This document shows, piece after piece, positions 14,356-22,141 of a stretch of DNA of 35,558 bases; positions within the stretch are counted from its first letter, which is position 1, and each line of letters starts with the position of its first letter. The position numbers and the translations under genes were made by a program. The notes below the pieces were generated by a model, which was not told where the DNA came from, did no database searches, and worked only from the letters and a program-made list of their open reading frames with translations. The DNA comes from JAAZBI01 sp964461005 (GTDB lineage Bacteria > Bacillota_I > Bacilli_A > RF39 > UBA660), in the NCBI GenBank assembly GCA_964461005.1, contig CAYWQQ010000003.1:1-35558 (forward strand), written 5' to 3'.

Positions 14356-14802
14356 ATGAAAAAAATTAAAGGCTTGGCAATATTATTTGTTACATTATTT
14401 ATAGTAACAGGATGTGGAGGATCAACACAAACTTTAACATGTACAATGGAAAAGTCTGAAAATGGCATTAAAATGAATCAAAATATTAGTGTTAATTTCA
14501 AAGACAAACTTGCTACAACTGGAAAGTTAGTAATGGATATAGAATTATCAAAAGAAGTTTTACCATATAAATCAATGATGGTAAATTTGTTAGAAACATC
14601 TTTCAAAGAAAGTTTTAATTTAAAAGAATCTGAAGGAATTAATTTTTCTAACAAAGATACTGCTAAAGGATTAGAAGTAACAGTTAATTTTGATTTCAAA
14701 AAAATCATAGCAGCTAACAAAGAAAACAAATTATTAGGGAAATCAAGTGATTATAAATCAGCTAAAGAATCATTAGAAGAACAAGGATATTCTTGTAAAT
14801 AA
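14356..14802 (+). CDS. Small secreted lipoprotein (148 aa)
   Basis: The signal peptide has a lipobox (IVTGC) with lipid-anchored Cys20. The mature part of about 128 residues begins GGSTQTLTC and contains a second cysteine near the start and one at the C terminus (GYSCK), a possible disulfide. The overall form (TLTCTMEKSENG...) resembles YehR/DUF1307-like small lipoproteins, but I cannot assign a family firmly. The gene has its own promoter, a GAAGGAG ribosome site and its own terminator, so it is a single-gene unit. Confidence 0.7.
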   Translation: MKKIKGLAILFVTLFIVTGCGGSTQTLTCTMEKSENGIKMNQNISVNFKDKLATTGKLVMDIELSKEVLPYKSMMVNLLETSFKESFNLKESEGINFSNKDTAKGLEVTVNFDFKKIIAANKENKLLGKSSDYKSAKESLEEQGYSCK

Positions 14803-14810
14803 TAAATATA

Positions 14811-14843
14811 AAAAAAAAAGTAAAAGTATTTACTTTTTTTTTT
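14811..14843 (+). terminator. Terminator after the lipoprotein gene
   Basis: An A9-GTAAA / TTTAC-T10 stem with a 4-nt loop ends in a long T-run. It is followed within 10 nt by the next promoter. Confidence 0.75.
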
Positions 14844-14847
14844 ATTT

Positions 14848-14856
14848 TGTTATAAT
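14848..14856 (+). promoter_or_regulatory. Extended -10 promoter
   Basis: TGTTATAAT, 25 nt before ATG 14882. Confidence 0.5.
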
Positions 14857-14881
14857 AATTAAAAGTAACAAAGGAGAAAAA

Positions 14882-15427
14882 ATGAAAACAATAAATGATA
14901 ATTATTATGATGTTGATTTATGGCAAAAAAAACCAGAAACAGAATACGACCCCATTTTATTCCAATATTCTAAGCAAGAATTTGATGCAGCAAAAAACAT
15001 TAAAAATTTCTTAAGAGAATATTGTGGTATGAACATTGTTAGATTGGAACCAATAAATATTCCTAGCAATACATATATATTTGATTTGTTAAGTAAATTA
15101 GAAATCTGCATTTCAGAAAAAGATAAAGTATGTATTTCAGAAAAAGATTTTATATACTTTCATAATCTAAAATGGGATTTAATTAGATATATGGAAAAAA
15201 TATGTAAAGTTATGGATCAATTTAATGATATAAAATATGAAGAAACAAATTCAAGATTATTAGCAATCGAAAATTTTATTGAAACATATCCTGAATTTTT
15301 AAATAGTTTTGAATTAAATAACAAATATATCAAAAATCTTTATGATACTTTAAAAGAGTTTCATGGATATATCAAACAACAAGAAGCAAATAAGGGACAC
15401 GTAAAAACATATCAATATTTTAAATAA
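14882..15427 (+). CDS. Hypothetical protein (181 aa) with a short internal duplication
   Basis: A soluble, helical-looking protein with an AAAGGAG ribosome site. No family recognised. Residues ICISEKD occur twice, five residues apart, and the DNA shows a 24-bp tandem repeat (units starting at about 15107 and 15131 that differ at one base over 18), so this is a recent in-frame duplication. It is transcribed alone and closed by a bidirectional terminator shared with tmcAL. Confidence 0.65.
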   Translation: MKTINDNYYDVDLWQKKPETEYDPILFQYSKQEFDAAKNIKNFLREYCGMNIVRLEPINIPSNTYIFDLLSKLEICISEKDKVCISEKDFIYFHNLKWDLIRYMEKICKVMDQFNDIKYEETNSRLLAIENFIETYPEFLNSFELNNKYIKNLYDTLKEFHGYIKQQEANKGHVKTYQYFK

Positions 15428-15428
15428 T

Positions 15429-15460
15429 AAAAAGAGATTAATATGATTAATCTCTTTTTA
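15429..15460. terminator. Bidirectional terminator between convergent genes
   Basis: AAAAAGAGATTAAT pairs perfectly with ATTAATCTCTTTTT over an ATG loop, with A-run and T-run on opposite sides. The stop and last codons of the minus-strand tmcAL gene lie in the right arm. Confidence 0.85.
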
Positions 15461-16577
15461 ATGGTAAATTACTATATTCTCTTTTTATCAATAAATCTTG
15501 ATATTTTTTATTAAAAATTAAAGAATAAATTTTTGTAGATTTTAATTCTAAGTCAATCATTGAGTTTTTTATTTTTGACAGATTGGTAATAATTGGTATT
15601 TCTATTTCTTTTTTGATTTTATTCAAGTGTTTCTGCCCAGATTTGTTAAAACCTAAAATTCTAATATATCTTATATCTTGCATTTCTTCAGCATCTTTTT
15701 TTGTAAAACCACAAAGAATATGGGTTAACATTCTTTGTATTCTATTATATGTATATCTCTTGCATTTAATTTTTTCAATTAATTCTTTTACAGAATTAAC
15801 TTCAAAAATATATTTTATAATTCTATTTTCTATTCCTTCATCGACACTCTGAAAAATATTTAAACAATCCAAATTTAATATAATTTGATATTTCAAATAG
15901 GGAAAATAATTTTCTATCAAAGAAACATTTTCTTTTAACAATTGAAAAGATTCTTTAGGTAAATATTTATAAATATTCTTTGATTGATAGTTTTCTCTAA
16001 TATAACTGGCACTAATCATATCTTTATATTTTGTTTTTCCATGATAATCATTAGTTCTTAATATACTAACAGGAGTAATATTGTATTTATTTTTAATTAT
16101 TTCTTTTATATAAGTAATACCTAAAATATCATTAGGATTGCTCGTAATAGATAATGATTTAGAAATAGCACTTGGATAATTTAAACCTTCATCTAAATAG
16201 GTTTTGATTTTCCGATTATTTTCCAATATATTTTCAGCTGTTTCTTTTAATAAATTCAAGTCGTTTGATTCACTACCAAAAATCAAAGTATCTATTTTAA
16301 TACTGTTTAAAATTTTTAAAGCTCCTTTGGCAAAAAAATCAGCAGATTGAGTAGCAAAAGGGAATGGTAATTCAATAACCAGATCTGCGCCATATAATAA
16401 AGCTAAATTAGTCTTATCCCATTTATTAATAATAGAAGTTTCTCCTCTTTGCATAAAATGTCCACTTAACACAATAATTACTATATCATTTGGGAACATT
16501 TCCTTTATCTTTTTTAATTGATAAAGATGTCCATTATGGAAAGGATTATATTCGGCGACTATACCAATGCTTTTCAT
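15447..16577 (-). CDS. tmcAL: tRNA(Met) cytidine acetate ligase TmcAL
   Basis: TmcAL (YlbM family) uses ATP and acetate to make N4-acetylcytidine at the wobble position of elongator tRNA-Met. The 376-residue protein starts MKSIGIVAEYNPFHNGHLYQL, the nucleotidyltransferase signature (HNGH in place of HIGH), and continues with LSGHFMQRGE, KWDKTNLALLYGADLVIELPFPFATQSADFFAKGA and FGSESND. ATG 16577 is chosen because AGGATGTG sits at the right distance and the protein then begins exactly at the family start; the upstream GTG at 16586 overlaps that ribosome site. The promoter is near-consensus. It diverges from rpmF; in Bacillus the order is ylbM-yceD-rpmF, and yceD is absent here. Confidence 0.94.
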   Translation of the reverse strand: MKSIGIVAEYNPFHNGHLYQLKKIKEMFPNDIVIIVLSGHFMQRGETSIINKWDKTNLALLYGADLVIELPFPFATQSADFFAKGALKILNSIKIDTLIFGSESNDLNLLKETAENILENNRKIKTYLDEGLNYPSAISKSLSITSNPNDILGITYIKEIIKNKYNITPVSILRTNDYHGKTKYKDMISASYIRENYQSKNIYKYLPKESFQLLKENVSLIENYFPYLKYQIILNLDCLNIFQSVDEGIENRIIKYIFEVNSVKELIEKIKCKRYTYNRIQRMLTHILCGFTKKDAEEMQDIRYIRILGFNKSGQKHLNKIKKEIEIPIITNLSKIKNSMIDLELKSTKIYSLIFNKKYQDLLIKREYSNLPLKRD

Positions 16578-16597
16578 GTTAATCACATCCTGTTTTT

Positions 16598-16626
16598 ATT
16601 ATAACAAATCCAATAAAAAGTATCAA
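16598..16626 (-). promoter_or_regulatory. tmcAL promoter
   Basis: -35 TTGATA (16626-16621), 17-nt spacer, -10 TATAAT (16603-16598) on the minus strand, 20 nt before ATG 16577. Confidence 0.75.
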
Positions 16627-16737
16627 AAAAAGATAAAAATAACATTTCCTATTGATATTAATTAAATAATATGGCAAAATATTGTATAGAGTTTTAAATA
16701 AACTGACAACTAGATCGTTATAGAGAGGAGAATAGAA

Positions 16738-16929
16738 ATGGCAGTTCCTAAAAGAAAAGTTAGTAAAACAAGAAAAAGAATGCGTCGTACTCATTATAAA
16801 ATAGAAGCAAATGGTACAAGTAAATGTCCTAATTGTGGAGCAGAAATTAGATCACATCGTGTTTGTCCAAAATGTGGATTTTATAAAGGTAAAAAAGTAG
16901 AAGAAACAGAAACTAAAGAAACTAAATAA
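16738..16929 (+). CDS. rpmF: 50S ribosomal protein bL32 (zinc-binding form)
   Basis: bL32, 63 residues, starts MAVPKRKVSKTRKRMRRTHYK and carries the zinc ribbon CPNC...CPKC (four cysteines), so it is the zinc-containing paralogue type. A short acidic/lysine tail (VEETETKETK) extends beyond the core. The ribosome site is GAGAGGAG. The 160-bp gap to tmcAL holds its promoter, but I see no strong box (TTGATA at 16652 with a weak CAAAAT). yceD, its usual upstream neighbour, is missing. Confidence 0.95.
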   Translation: MAVPKRKVSKTRKRMRRTHYKIEANGTSKCPNCGAEIRSHRVCPKCGFYKGKKVEETETKETK

Positions 16930-16951
16930 ATATACGCAAGTATATTTTTTT
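16928..16951 (+). terminator. rpmF terminator
   Basis: AAATATAC / GTATATTT stem closed by a GCAA tetraloop, followed by a T-run. trmB starts 13 nt later, so read-through or a promoter hidden in this region must serve trmB. Confidence 0.75.
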
Positions 16952-16964
16952 AATAGGAGAAAAC

Positions 16965-17594
16965 ATGAGATTAAGAAATATAAAAAATAGTGATGAAATA
17001 TTAAATCAATCGAAATATATAATAAAAGAAGCAACTTTATATAAGGGGAAATGGCAAGAAGTATTTACTAATAAGCAACCAATATATTTAGAAATAGGTA
17101 TTGGTTTAGGTAATTTCATATTAGATAGTGCTAAAAAAAATCCCCATATAAATTATATAGGTATTGAAAAGTTTACAAAAGTAATGGTTAGAGCTTTAAA
17201 AAAAATTGAAATAGCAGATTTGCCAAATTTAAAATTAATTTTAATTGATGCTTTAGAAATAGATAACATTTTTTCAAAAGAAATTGATTGCATATTTTTA
17301 AATTTTTCTGATCCTTGGCCCAAAGATAAACATATGAGTCGTCGTTTAACAAGTGATATATTTATAGAAAAATATCTGTCAATCTTAAAAGAACCAACTA
17401 AAATAATCCAAAAAACCGATAATTATAGTTTGTATGAATATTCATTGAGTCAATATCAAAAATATAAATTCAATTGTAAAACAAACCAATATTCAGAAGA
17501 AAATATTCCTGAAGATAATATACAAACAGAATATGAAACAAAGTTTTTAAGCAAAGGCAATTCAATTTATAAAATTGATGCTTCTTTGTCATAA
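16965..17594 (+). CDS. trmB: tRNA (guanine-N7)-methyltransferase TrmB
   Basis: TrmB makes m7G46 in the variable loop of tRNAs using S-adenosylmethionine. The 209-residue protein shows EIGIGLGNFI (SAM-binding GxGxG equivalent), NYIGIEKFTKVMVRALKK, and the family hallmark FSDPWPKDKHMSRRL, whose aspartate and arginines act in catalysis and tRNA binding; the C-terminal TEYETKF motif is present too. It is full length. The ATG follows AGGAG. It lies behind a terminator that follows rpmF. Confidence 0.95.
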   Translation: MRLRNIKNSDEILNQSKYIIKEATLYKGKWQEVFTNKQPIYLEIGIGLGNFILDSAKKNPHINYIGIEKFTKVMVRALKKIEIADLPNLKLILIDALEIDNIFSKEIDCIFLNFSDPWPKDKHMSRRLTSDIFIEKYLSILKEPTKIIQKTDNYSLYEYSLSQYQKYKFNCKTNQYSEENIPEDNIQTEYETKFLSKGNSIYKIDASLS

Positions 17595-17631
17595 AACTTT
17601 ATACTTTAATCTTTATCTCTATTTTATATTA

Positions 17632-17640
17632 TGATATAAT
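17632..17640 (+). promoter_or_regulatory. Extended -10 promoter of the lipoprotein/YtxGH-like operon
   Basis: TGATATAAT with a weak TTTATC at 17612-17617 (17-nt spacer), 22 nt before ATG 17663. Confidence 0.6.
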
Positions 17641-17662
17641 CAAATCAGAGTAGGTGTGCTAA

Positions 17663-18340
17663 ATGAAAAAAATATTTATGCTACTATTTATTTGCTTAGT
17701 AATGTTTACTGGTTGTAATATTAAACAGATTAGTAATAAAAATATTAATAGTATAATTGATAGTGTTTTAAATAAAAAAATATTTTTAAAAAATCAAATA
17801 TCAAGAGGTTATAAATATTATGCACCTCGAGGTATGATGGTAATTGATAATCAAGAATTTAATGAAATATTAACCACTAAAAGTGAAAAATACTATTTTT
17901 ATATTGATGTTATATCTTATAAATATAACAAAGACATTATTTATCCTGAAACAAAAAAATCATATTATTATAAAGAATTTATATATAATGATAAAAAAGG
18001 ATATATTTTAATTAATAAAAATAGTAATAATTATTTTTTAGAAATATATTACAATTATGCACAAGTTTTTAGTTTTGTAAGTAAAGAAAACCTTAATTCA
18101 GCTATAATAAATGCTTGTTATTTATTAAATAGTTTAGATTATAATAATACAATTATAGAAACAATAAATAGTAAAGAAGAAATTACTTATAAGACGGAAA
18201 AATTTAAGTTATTTGAGAATGCTGCTAAAAAGTCAAACTTTATTAATTATATAAAAGAGTATGATAAATATGAAGAAAAAATTGATGAGTCATTAATTAT
18301 AAAAGAAACGAATAATGAAGAAAGTTTAGATATTCAATAG
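17663..18340 (+). CDS. Secreted lipoprotein, unknown function (225 aa)
   Basis: Signal peptide with lipobox MFTGC and Cys18. The mature part is rich in Tyr/Asn/Lys, with a central predicted beta-rich region (YYFYIDVISYKYN... KKSYYYKEFIYNDKKGYILINKN) and an acidic C-terminal tail. I do not recognise a family. It leads a run of four closely spaced genes whose other products are an acidic cytoplasmic protein and YtxG/YtxH-like small membrane proteins, so an envelope role is likely. Confidence 0.7.
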   Translation: MKKIFMLLFICLVMFTGCNIKQISNKNINSIIDSVLNKKIFLKNQISRGYKYYAPRGMMVIDNQEFNEILTTKSEKYYFYIDVISYKYNKDIIYPETKKSYYYKEFIYNDKKGYILINKNSNNYFLEIYYNYAQVFSFVSKENLNSAIINACYLLNSLDYNNTIIETINSKEEITYKTEKFKLFENAAKKSNFINYIKEYDKYEEKIDESLIIKETNNEESLDIQ

Positions 18341-18349
18341 GAGGAAAAT

Positions 18350-19051
18350 ATGAAGTTGTTTGATAAATTAAAAAATATGTTTTATGATGACGAAAATGAT
18401 GATAAAGAAGAGAGAGAAGTATTAACTTCTTATGAGAAGCCAATTAAAGATGAAATTGTTGATAAAGTTGAAAAAAATGAAGTTAAAGAATTAACTGAAA
18501 AAGAAATATATAAATCAGAGCCAACTTTTAAATTTCCAGTTTTTTTTGATGAGGATTTTCAAGAAAAAACAATTGTTACCAAACCATCTCTATCAAAAAA
18601 AGATTATTCAATAGTATCTCGTAGTAATGAGAAAAAGAAATTTAAATTATCTCCAATTATTTCTCCTGTTTATGGAATAATAAATGAAACTTCGCCAGCA
18701 GAAAAAACAACAAATATTACTTTGGATGATTTATATAAAAAGCAAGAAAAAAATGAAGAAGTAAAACTTGATGAAATTTTTGAAAAAGTTAAGGAAAAAA
18801 GAAAAGTAGAAATTGAAATTGAAACAGAAACAACTTATCAAAATGATGATGAAGAAATAACTGTTAAAGAAGAACCAATAGAAATAGACTTTTTTACTGA
18901 AAACAAAGATTTAGGAAGTAGAGTTGATAAAGCTAAAGAAGATGTAAGTAAAGGTTTAAAAAACATAGATGAATTATTAGAAAACACTGATGAAGAAAAT
19001 TTTTATGATTTAGTTGATAAAATGTATAAAGAAGAAGGTGAAGATGAATAA
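18350..19051 (+). CDS. Acidic, largely disordered cytoplasmic protein
   Basis: A 233-residue protein with a short amphipathic N terminus (MKLFDKLKNMFYDD), then highly charged, Glu/Lys/Asp-rich low-complexity sequence. The one ordered-looking island is KFKLSPIISPVYGI (near residue 105), a strong candidate interaction motif. No membrane segment. GGAGG precedes the ATG; the stop overlaps the next start (TAATG). An N-terminal membrane-surface helix plus a disordered tail resembles division or envelope scaffold proteins, but this is a guess. Confidence 0.6.
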   Translation: MKLFDKLKNMFYDDENDDKEEREVLTSYEKPIKDEIVDKVEKNEVKELTEKEIYKSEPTFKFPVFFDEDFQEKTIVTKPSLSKKDYSIVSRSNEKKKFKLSPIISPVYGIINETSPAEKTTNITLDDLYKKQEKNEEVKLDEIFEKVKEKRKVEIEIETETTYQNDDEEITVKEEPIEIDFFTENKDLGSRVDKAKEDVSKGLKNIDELLENTDEENFYDLVDKMYKEEGEDE

Positions 19052-19341
19052 TGGATATGTTATTAAATCAAATCTTACCAATAATTTTATATGTATTAGG
19101 CAGTGCTTTACTTTTTGTATTAATATTATTAGTAATTAGACTAATAAAAGTTATGAAAATTACTGAGGAAGTTATAAAAGATGTTGATGGAAAAGTTAAA
19201 TCATTAAATGGGGTTTTTCATATTATTGATATAACTACTGATAAATTATCTGGAATTACTGATAAATTAGTAGATGGTATTGGATCATTCATTTCAAAAA
19301 TATTTAAAAAAAAGAAAGATGAGGAAGATGAAAATGAGTAA
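19051..19341 (+). CDS. YtxG/DUF948-like membrane protein (96 aa)
   Basis: One N-terminal transmembrane helix (about 6-28) is followed by a helical region rich in repeated I-T-D-K-L-like units and a Lys/Asp/Glu-rich tail. This matches the layout of DUF948 general-stress proteins (YtxG type), which are often encoded beside YtxH. It overlaps the upstream stop by one base and the following gene by 8 bp, so its translation is coupled on both sides. Confidence 0.65.
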   Translation: MDMLLNQILPIILYVLGSALLFVLILLVIRLIKVMKITEEVIKDVDGKVKSLNGVFHIIDITTDKLSGITDKLVDGIGSFISKIFKKKKDEEDENE

Positions 19342-19726
19342 AAATGGTGGAAAATTTATTTTGGGAGCAGCAATTGGAGCAGCAATTGGAATGCTATTTG
19401 CACCAAAGAGTGGTAAAGAAAACAGAAAAGTTGTAAAAAATAAATTAGATGAATTAGTAAAATATGTTCAAGAATTAGACAAAGATGAATTAAAAAACAA
19501 TTTTAATAAAAAAATTGAAGATATTAAAAACGAATTAGCAGATTTAGATAAAGAGAAGGCAATTAAAATAGCTCAAGAAAAGGCAAAAAAATTAGGACAA
19601 AAAGCTGAAGAATTATATAAATTGGCGAAAGAAAAAGGAACTCCAGTTTTAGAAAAAACAGCCAAAAGTGTTTTAGAAAAAGTTAACGAATTAACAAAAA
19701 ACGCTATAAAAAAATTAGATAAGTAA
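19334..19726 (+). CDS. YtxH-like protein (130 aa)
   Basis: ATG 19334 is chosen (GAGGAAG upstream) because the protein then begins MSKNGGKFILGAAIGAAIGMLF. The glycine-zipper hydrophobic helix followed by APKSGKENR is the YtxH signature. The remainder is a long Lys/Glu amphipathic helix with apolipophorin-like 11-residue periodicity. YtxH proteins are linked to general stress in Bacillus; the molecular role is unknown. The reading frame extends upstream to 19274, but that part lies inside the preceding gene. Confidence 0.75.
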   Translation: MSKNGGKFILGAAIGAAIGMLFAPKSGKENRKVVKNKLDELVKYVQELDKDELKNNFNKKIEDIKNELADLDKEKAIKIAQEKAKKLGQKAEELYKLAKEKGTPVLEKTAKSVLEKVNELTKNAIKKLDK

Positions 19727-19741
19727 TTTATTTATAAATAT

Positions 19742-19767
19742 TTCGTCTTTCTAAGGCGAATTATTTT
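19742..19767 (+). terminator. Weak hairpin between the YtxH-like gene and tyrS
   Basis: TTCGTCTT pairs with AAGGCGAA (one G-U) over a TCT loop, followed by TTATTTT. This is probably the operon terminator. The 56-nt gap is too short for a T-box leader. Confidence 0.5.
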
Positions 19768-19782
19768 ATATAGGAGGACAAA

Positions 19783-21045
19783 ATGAATTTATATGATGAA
19801 TTAGTATTTAGAGGACTAATTAAGGATGTTAGTAATGAAGATATTGCTAAAGATTTATTAAATAATCAAAAATCAATTTTTTATTGTGGATTTGATCCGA
19901 CAGCTGACTCTTTACATATTGGTCACTTAGTTCAAATTATTAGGGCTCTAATAATGCAAAAGCATGGTCATAAACCTATTATTTTAGTTGGTGGAGCTAC
20001 AGGCTTAATTGGTGACCCAAGTGGTAAAAAAACGGAAAGACAATTATTAACATTGGAAAAGTCATTAGAAAATGCTGAAAGTTTAAAAGAACAATTAAAA
20101 AAATATTTAAAATTTTCTGGTGATAATGGCACCATATTAGTTAATAATTATGATTGGATTTCTAAAATTAATACAATTGAATTTTTAAGAGATTATGGGA
20201 AACATTTTAGTATAAATTATATGTTAGCTAAAGATTCAGTAGCATCTAGAATAGAAAATGGTATATCATATACAGAATTTTCATATATGTTAATTCAATC
20301 CATCGATTTTTTACACTTATATAAAGAATATAATTGTAGAATTCAATTTGGTGGTTCTGAGCAATGGGGCAATATTACTGCCGGGTTAGAATTAATTAGA
20401 AAAATATGTGGAGATAAAAATCCGGCTCTTGGGTTAAGTTCACCATTATTAGTTAAAGCAGATGGCTCTAAATTTGGAAAAACAGGTACTGAAACATTAT
20501 GGATAGACATTAATAAGACATCAGCATATGCAATCTATCAATATTTTTTAAACACATCTGATGCTGAGGTTGTTTCTTTCTTGAAAATGTTAACATTATT
20601 AGAAAAAGAAGAAATAATTAGATTAGAAAAAGAGGTATTAACAAATCCTGAACAAAGAATTGCCCAAAAAGAATTAGCTAAAGAAATAGTAATATTTTTA
20701 CATGGGGAAGAAGAATATAAAAAGGTTTTAAAAATTACCAATAGTTTATTTACTGGTGAGATCTGCGAACTTAGTGAAAAAGAAATTGAAATAGCTTTTT
20801 CTGATGTTCCTTCTTCAGAAATAGAAGAAGAATTAAATATAATTGATTTATTGGTGAAATCAAATGTAACAACATCTAAAAGAGAAGCTAGAGAGCTTGT
20901 AACTTCAAACGCTATTGCTATAAATGATCAAATTATAACTGATGTGGAGTATATCATTTCAATTGATAAAGCTCTTTATAATAAATATACAATTATCAGA
21001 AGAGGAAAGAAAAAGTTTTATTTAGTTAAACACAAAAAAAGATGA
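19783..21045 (+). CDS. tyrS: Tyrosyl-tRNA synthetase
   Basis: TyrRS charges tRNA-Tyr. The 420-residue class I enzyme has the HIGH motif (DSLHIGHL), GGATGLIGDPSGK, the FGGSEQWGNITAG substrate segment, the KMSKS equivalent KFGKT and a C-terminal S4-type RNA-binding domain (LVKSNVTTSKREARELV...). TAGGAGG precedes the ATG. No T-box antiterminator leader is visible upstream, although T-box control of tyrS is common in Firmicutes. It ends at a TGA stop next to a strong terminator, convergent with the small minus-strand gene. Confidence 0.97.
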   Translation: MNLYDELVFRGLIKDVSNEDIAKDLLNNQKSIFYCGFDPTADSLHIGHLVQIIRALIMQKHGHKPIILVGGATGLIGDPSGKKTERQLLTLEKSLENAESLKEQLKKYLKFSGDNGTILVNNYDWISKINTIEFLRDYGKHFSINYMLAKDSVASRIENGISYTEFSYMLIQSIDFLHLYKEYNCRIQFGGSEQWGNITAGLELIRKICGDKNPALGLSSPLLVKADGSKFGKTGTETLWIDINKTSAYAIYQYFLNTSDAEVVSFLKMLTLLEKEEIIRLEKEVLTNPEQRIAQKELAKEIVIFLHGEEEYKKVLKITNSLFTGEICELSEKEIEIAFSDVPSSEIEEELNIIDLLVKSNVTTSKREARELVTSNAIAINDQIITDVEYIISIDKALYNKYTIIRRGKKKFYLVKHKKR

Positions 21046-21064
21046 TATAATATCATCTTTTTTT
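21034..21064. terminator. Bidirectional terminator between tyrS and the 67-aa gene
   Basis: A7-GATGATAT and ATATCATC-T7 form a near-perfect palindrome that includes the tyrS stop. T-runs lie on both strands. A TGATATAAT inside the stem is part of the palindrome, not a promoter. Confidence 0.85.
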
Positions 21065-21075
21065 ATTAGTAGAGA

Positions 21076-21279
21076 TTATTTTCTTTTTGATAAAACTAGT
21101 TTTTGATTATCACTAAATCTTGAAATAGTTTCTTTATATGTATCAGCTACAATATTTAAGAAATTATTCATTTTATCTAACAATAATTCTTTAATCTCTA
21201 ATATTCTTAATTCAAGTTTTAGATTTCTATGTTCTTTTTTAACGATTCTGTCTAATTCCTGAATTTGTTTTAGACTCAT
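21076..21279 (-). CDS. Small basic helical protein (67 aa)
   Basis: A 67-residue, Lys/Glu/Leu-rich helical protein (KLELRILEIKELLLDKMNNF), with no signal or membrane segment. The gene is real by context: near-consensus promoter, AGGAGG ribosome site, terminator. The predicted transcript starts within or next to a hairpin that directly touches the Shine-Dalgarno. No family recognised. It lies between tyrS and rpsD and is transcribed separately from rpsD. Confidence 0.65.
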   Translation of the reverse strand: MSLKQIQELDRIVKKEHRNLKLELRILEIKELLLDKMNNFLNIVADTYKETISRFSDNQKLVLSKRK

Positions 21280-21295
21280 TATGTGTTATCCTCCT

Positions 21296-21316
21296 GCACT
21301 CACTTTTTGTGCGTGC
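21296..21316 (-). promoter_or_regulatory. 5'-end hairpin abutting the ribosome site of the 67-aa gene
   Basis: Read on the minus strand, GCACGCAC pairs with GTGAGTGC (one mismatch) over an AAAAA loop; AGGAGG follows immediately (21295-21290). The predicted start of transcription (about 21316) coincides with its 5' edge. Confidence 0.5.
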
Positions 21317-21322
21317 TTCAAT

Positions 21323-21351
21323 AATATAACACAAAACACAAAAAATGTCAA
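21323..21351 (-). promoter_or_regulatory. Near-consensus promoter of the 67-aa gene
   Basis: -35 TTGACA (21351-21346), exactly 17 nt, -10 TATATT (21328-21323) on the minus strand. It is one of only two full TTGACA boxes I found in the window. Confidence 0.8.
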
Positions 21352-21370
21352 AAAAATAAGAGCAAAGCTC

Positions 21371-21973
21371 TTATTTACTGTAGAATTCTACAACTAATAA
21401 TTCATTAATATCAGCAGTTAATTCATTTCTTTCTGGATATCTAACAAATGTTCCAGTTAATTTAGTTTTATCAAAAGTAACATATTCAACTAATTTAATA
21501 ACTTTTTCTAATGATTCTTTTATAGCTTTATGATCAGCAGAATTTTCCTTAACGCTAATTACATCTCCAGGTTTAACTGAATATGATGGGATGTTAATTT
21601 TACTGTTATTAACTAGAATATGTCCATGATTAACAACTTGACGAGCAGCAGCTCTTGTAGATGCTAATCCCATACGGTATACAACATTATCTAATCTTGC
21701 TTCTAATAATTTTAAGAAGTTTTCACCATGTTGTCCTTTGATTTTTCCTGCTAAGTCAAATGTCTTTTTTAATTGTCTTTCATTTAACCCATAAGTAAAT
21801 CTGATTTTTTGTTTTTCATTTAATTGAATACCATAATCAGATAATTTTCTTTTTCTATCGCTACCATGTTGTCCTGGTTTATATGGTCTTTTTAAAAGTT
21901 CTTTCCCATTTTCTAAAATAGAAATACCAACATGACGTGCTCTCTTATATATAGAGCCAGTATATCTTGACAT
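21371..21973 (-). CDS. rpsD: 30S ribosomal protein uS4
   Basis: uS4 nucleates 30S assembly on the 5' domain of 16S rRNA and, in Bacillus, represses its own synthesis. The 200-residue protein begins MSRYTGSIYKRARHVGIS and contains the S4 RNA-binding domain (LDNVVYRMGLASTRAAARQVVNHGHILVNN). The N-terminal zinc cysteines found in some S4 proteins are absent. Start 21973 is chosen (AGGAGG upstream); the frame upstream is not protein-like. The gene stands alone behind a long structured leader, as expected for an autoregulated rpsD. Confidence 0.96.
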   Translation of the reverse strand: MSRYTGSIYKRARHVGISILENGKELLKRPYKPGQHGSDRKRKLSDYGIQLNEKQKIRFTYGLNERQLKKTFDLAGKIKGQHGENFLKLLEARLDNVVYRMGLASTRAAARQVVNHGHILVNNSKINIPSYSVKPGDVISVKENSADHKAIKESLEKVIKLVEYVTFDKTKLTGTFVRYPERNELTADINELLVVEFYSK

Positions 21974-22135
21974 AATTTTCCTCCTTTCTTTGTTATTGTT
22001 TAACAAAGAAAAAGCTATTTACTATTTATCAGGGTGTATTCTTTCAATATTTTCATTAGGTAGTAACTAACTACTTATAATACCATAATAAGAATACATG
22101 TAATAAACCTAAATATATACTACTTCCGTGTAAAC
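21974..22135 (-). promoter_or_regulatory. Structured rpsD 5' leader (candidate S4 autoregulatory element)
   Basis: The leader is about 160 nt long. Read on the minus strand, a 9-bp outer stem (TGTATTCTT 22098-22090 with AAGAATACA 22043-22035) encloses a GTAGT/ACTAC hairpin (22074-22060). A separate 11-bp hairpin (22011-22001 with 21995-21985) ends at the first base of the Shine-Dalgarno AGGAGG. The arrangement fits a feedback element where S4 binding blocks ribosome entry, known for rpsD in Bacillus. I cannot confirm homology to the known S4 leader motif. Confidence 0.6.
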
Positions 22136-22141
22136 ATAAAC

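Noticed and set aside
16579..16794. Minus-strand frame of 71 codons across the tmcAL-rpmF gap
   Set aside because: It is antisense to rpmF and has no ribosome site; the tmcAL promoter occupies the gap.
19727..19782. T-box leader for tyrS
   Set aside because: The 56-nt gap is too short and lacks a T-box sequence; only a small terminator-like hairpin is present.
21042..21050. TGATATAAT resembling an extended -10
   Set aside because: It is the centre of the tyrS terminator palindrome and no gene follows on that strand.
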